A stretch of DNA of 64,000 nucleotides. It comes from Pantoea sp. Ap-967 (GTDB lineage Bacteria > Pseudomonadota > Gammaproteobacteria > Pseudomonadales > Pseudomonadaceae). Below are positions 62,261 through 64,000 of this stretch, one piece after another. The number at the start of each line of letters is the position of its first letter. Position 1 is the first letter of the stretch. The stretch is from NCBI RefSeq assembly GCF_011752565.1, contig NZ_VWXK01000011.1:1-64000 (forward strand), given 5' to 3'. The position numbers and the translations under genes were made by a program. The notes beneath the pieces are model-generated. The model had not been told where the DNA came from. It was given only the letters and a program-made list of their open reading frames with translations, and searched no databases.

Positions 62261-63340
62261 CTAATTACCATTAATATCCAGCTCCTTCCTTGATTCTTCG
62301 AGGGGGGTTGATAGTTCCACACCATATGGCATGTCGATATCGAAGCTCACTGTGTCAAGTAATTTGTCTTGGTAGAAAATCATCGCTTCTATAGGGATGA
62401 TTTTTTCGAAAGTTCGTTCAACTAAGGTTTCTAGAACGAAGGGGTAGCTATCATCTTCGTGATCGAATGGGCTGCGATCATAGTCTTTTATGGTTTCGAC
62501 TGTATCAATTACTACGTTGTACTCGATTTCATATAAGCATTGATCGTTCTCGACATATACAAGATTAGCTCTTACAAAATTGATGCTTCTGATGGTGGTT
62601 TCTTCTAGCTCGGCATTCCAATCGCTCGACATGATTTCGTAGTCGACCTCTGGCAGGCGACTCTCTACCACGCTCATGACGTCATCTTTGATTTTGGCGA
62701 GGGCTTCTGCTGCGAAGGCTGAAGGTTCGATTGAGACACTTACGTTTACCGCATCTATGAATGTGTCCACGGACTCGCTCAAGATCAGTCCGTTGTCTTC
62801 GGCACAGAATTTTTGTAGGTCTTTGTCAGTACTAATAACATGGATCGGAAGGTGCCGTTCCGTGGCGAAGTCTGCTAGCCGCTCCAGTACAAATGCGTCA
62901 GCGAACTCTTTCTCTTTCCCGCCTGCGGCAAAAGGGGAAACAACAGAGAAGTATCTTGTAAAAACTCGGCTTGCAGCGACTGTATCTACGCTTATTCGCT
63001 CGATTCCAGGGCCGTCCAAAAAATGTGCCCAATTGTCGATCAGGTGCTGCTCAATCTCTTCCGCTGTGATATTCGTGAATATTCCATGGGCAGGCGCGCC
63101 CGGTAAGTTTCGGATTACCATCGCCTCTTTCTTAACATGTTTTAAAGCCAAAGCTGCTTTGGCTGACTCCGCACGAATGTGAGATCTGACCTCTGAATCT
63201 GTGACATCAGGGACGATCAACAGGATTTCTTCTGCTTCCCTTAGCTTCTTGATGGAGCCTAAGCTATGTGTGAGAAATTGATAGTTCTTGGAGATATAAA
63301 CATTTGTATCAAGAAAGACTATTCGAGACTCAAGCTTCAC
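62261..63340 (-). CDS. PIN-domain protein (possible ribonuclease)
   Basis: A 359-residue protein with PIN acidic residues D11 (IVFLDTNVYI), E50 (TDSEVRSHI), D148 (EFADAFVLERL) and D172/D174 (STDKDL). A long C-terminal region follows. It resembles DUF4935-type PIN proteins in defence islands. GTG at 63340 is chosen because GGGAGC lies 8 bases upstream and the PIN fold begins there. The frame extends to 63442 without coding character. It is convergent with the preceding gene and has no antitoxin partner nearby. Confidence 0.8.
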   Translation of the reverse strand: MKLESRIVFLDTNVYISKNYQFLTHSLGSIKKLREAEEILLIVPDVTDSEVRSHIRAESAKAALALKHVKKEAMVIRNLPGAPAHGIFTNITAEEIEQHLIDNWAHFLDGPGIERISVDTVAASRVFTRYFSVVSPFAAGGKEKEFADAFVLERLADFATERHLPIHVISTDKDLQKFCAEDNGLILSESVDTFIDAVNVSVSIEPSAFAAEALAKIKDDVMSVVESRLPEVDYEIMSSDWNAELEETTIRSINFVRANLVYVENDQCLYEIEYNVVIDTVETIKDYDRSPFDHEDDSYPFVLETLVERTFEKIIPIEAMIFYQDKLLDTVSFDIDMPYGVELSTPLEESRKELDINGN

Positions 63341-64000
63341 TGCCGTCGCTCCCAAGCATAGACGCGTAAAGCAGACTATAACTAGTGGATGGCCATTGGC
63401 CAATATGGCTTTTCTTGCCCGTCTCCCAAGCTCGCCTGACACAATCTCCGAAGGGCACCCTCGCCAACTAAAGATCGGGAGTGACTACGGCGGCGGCCTA
63501 CGACCTACGGCTTCTTCACGGAATGCGGTTCCTAGCAGTCAATGGATGAAGTGCCTTCCGGATAGGCCGCTTTCAGAGCTTGCGAGCACTCTGTCGAGCT
63601 ATCTGGATCGCGGAATCTCTTGCTGCGAGCTGAATTTGAGGGATTGGTCAGTGGCTTTAGCCGCATGTGTCGTAACCGTAACCCTTCCAGCTTCAGAAAC
63701 CTGGGCTACGGGCTTCAGCAGCTCAGTCGTTAAACACGCTCTCCGTGCTGGTAGCAGATGCTTCGTCGAAAGGCAGAGCCCCTCCAAGCGAGAGTCTCGC
63801 GAATGAGGCGGACGTCAGGCTCTGTTTCAACGCTTTTAGGTATGGCCCTGTGGGGTGGGGGTGCCTTGGTGGCATTACGCTAGCTGAGGGCTCTTCTTGA
63901 GCCTTCAAGGGCCATGACTCTGCCGCATCTCATCTTCCCATCCTCGGAGATGGAGGCAAGAACAGGATAGTGAAAAAATCCTTATTTTTCATTGATTTAA
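63341..64000. other. Right edge: no supported gene
   Basis: The last 660 bases contain only short open frames with no protein-like character. A small hairpin (GGCTCTTCTTGAGCC) is present near 63889. The final bases are AT-rich (CTTATTTTT, then CATTGATTTAA) and may mark an island end or the start of another gene. I see nothing more. Confidence 0.45.

Noticed and set aside
63396..63908. Open frames of 61-136 codons at the right edge
   Set aside because: Composition is serine/arginine-rich in mutually overlapping frames. No motif or start signal supports any of them.

Overview
The window is a chromosomal segment of a Pseudomonas, most likely of the P. putida group. Three things point there: the order of the translation genes (tRNA-Tyr/Gly/Thr-tufA-tRNA-Trp-secE-nusG-rplKAJL-rpoBC-rpsLG-fusA-tufB-S10/spc/alpha), the block katA-ferritin-uvrA-MFS-ssb that follows them, and the GCTCCTACAG-type REP repeats typical of these genomes. 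Bases 1 to about 41,985 are conserved backbone. It opens with the 3' end of a 5S rRNA and its terminator, then birA and coaX, a small anchored membrane protein, and the translation/transcription superlocus. Promoters with 16-17 bp spacers can be read before the tRNA-tuf unit, tRNA-Trp-secE, rpsL, rpsJ, rpsH and rpsM. Terminators or attenuators can be read after nusG, rplL, tufB, rpsN, rpmJ and rplQ.

After the ssb terminator the sequence changes character. From about 42,000 to the right edge the genes are more AT-rich, strand-mixed and mostly unrelated to core metabolism, as expected of a genomic island. The island opens with a tight four-gene operon: three different tyrosine recombinases and a small coiled-coil protein, overlapping or abutting. 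This resembles the recombinase sets of Tn554-type and gamma-mobile-trio elements and is presumably the mobility module. The right end was not identified and may lie beyond the window.

The cargo, left to right, is: a DUF4238-like gene between two related hairpin elements; a trypsin-like protease; two reverse-strand genes with possible PD-(D/E)xK nuclease cores; a remnant of a CitMHS-type transporter; an XRE regulator; three uncharacterised genes; a lone serine resolvase with its own res-like site; an ATPase-HNH pair resembling the Septu (PtuAB) anti-phage system; a small unknown gene and a KAP-type P-loop NTPase; a Panacea (SocA-like) antitoxin with an unrecognised partner; and a PIN-domain protein. 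The region therefore reads as a defence and toxin-antitoxin cargo island attached downstream of ssb.

The most unusual observations are the pair of structurally conserved hairpins, with paired base changes, that bracket the DUF4238-like gene; the lone resolvase with a res-like site; the Panacea pair with an unrecognised partner; and the four-gene recombinase operon.
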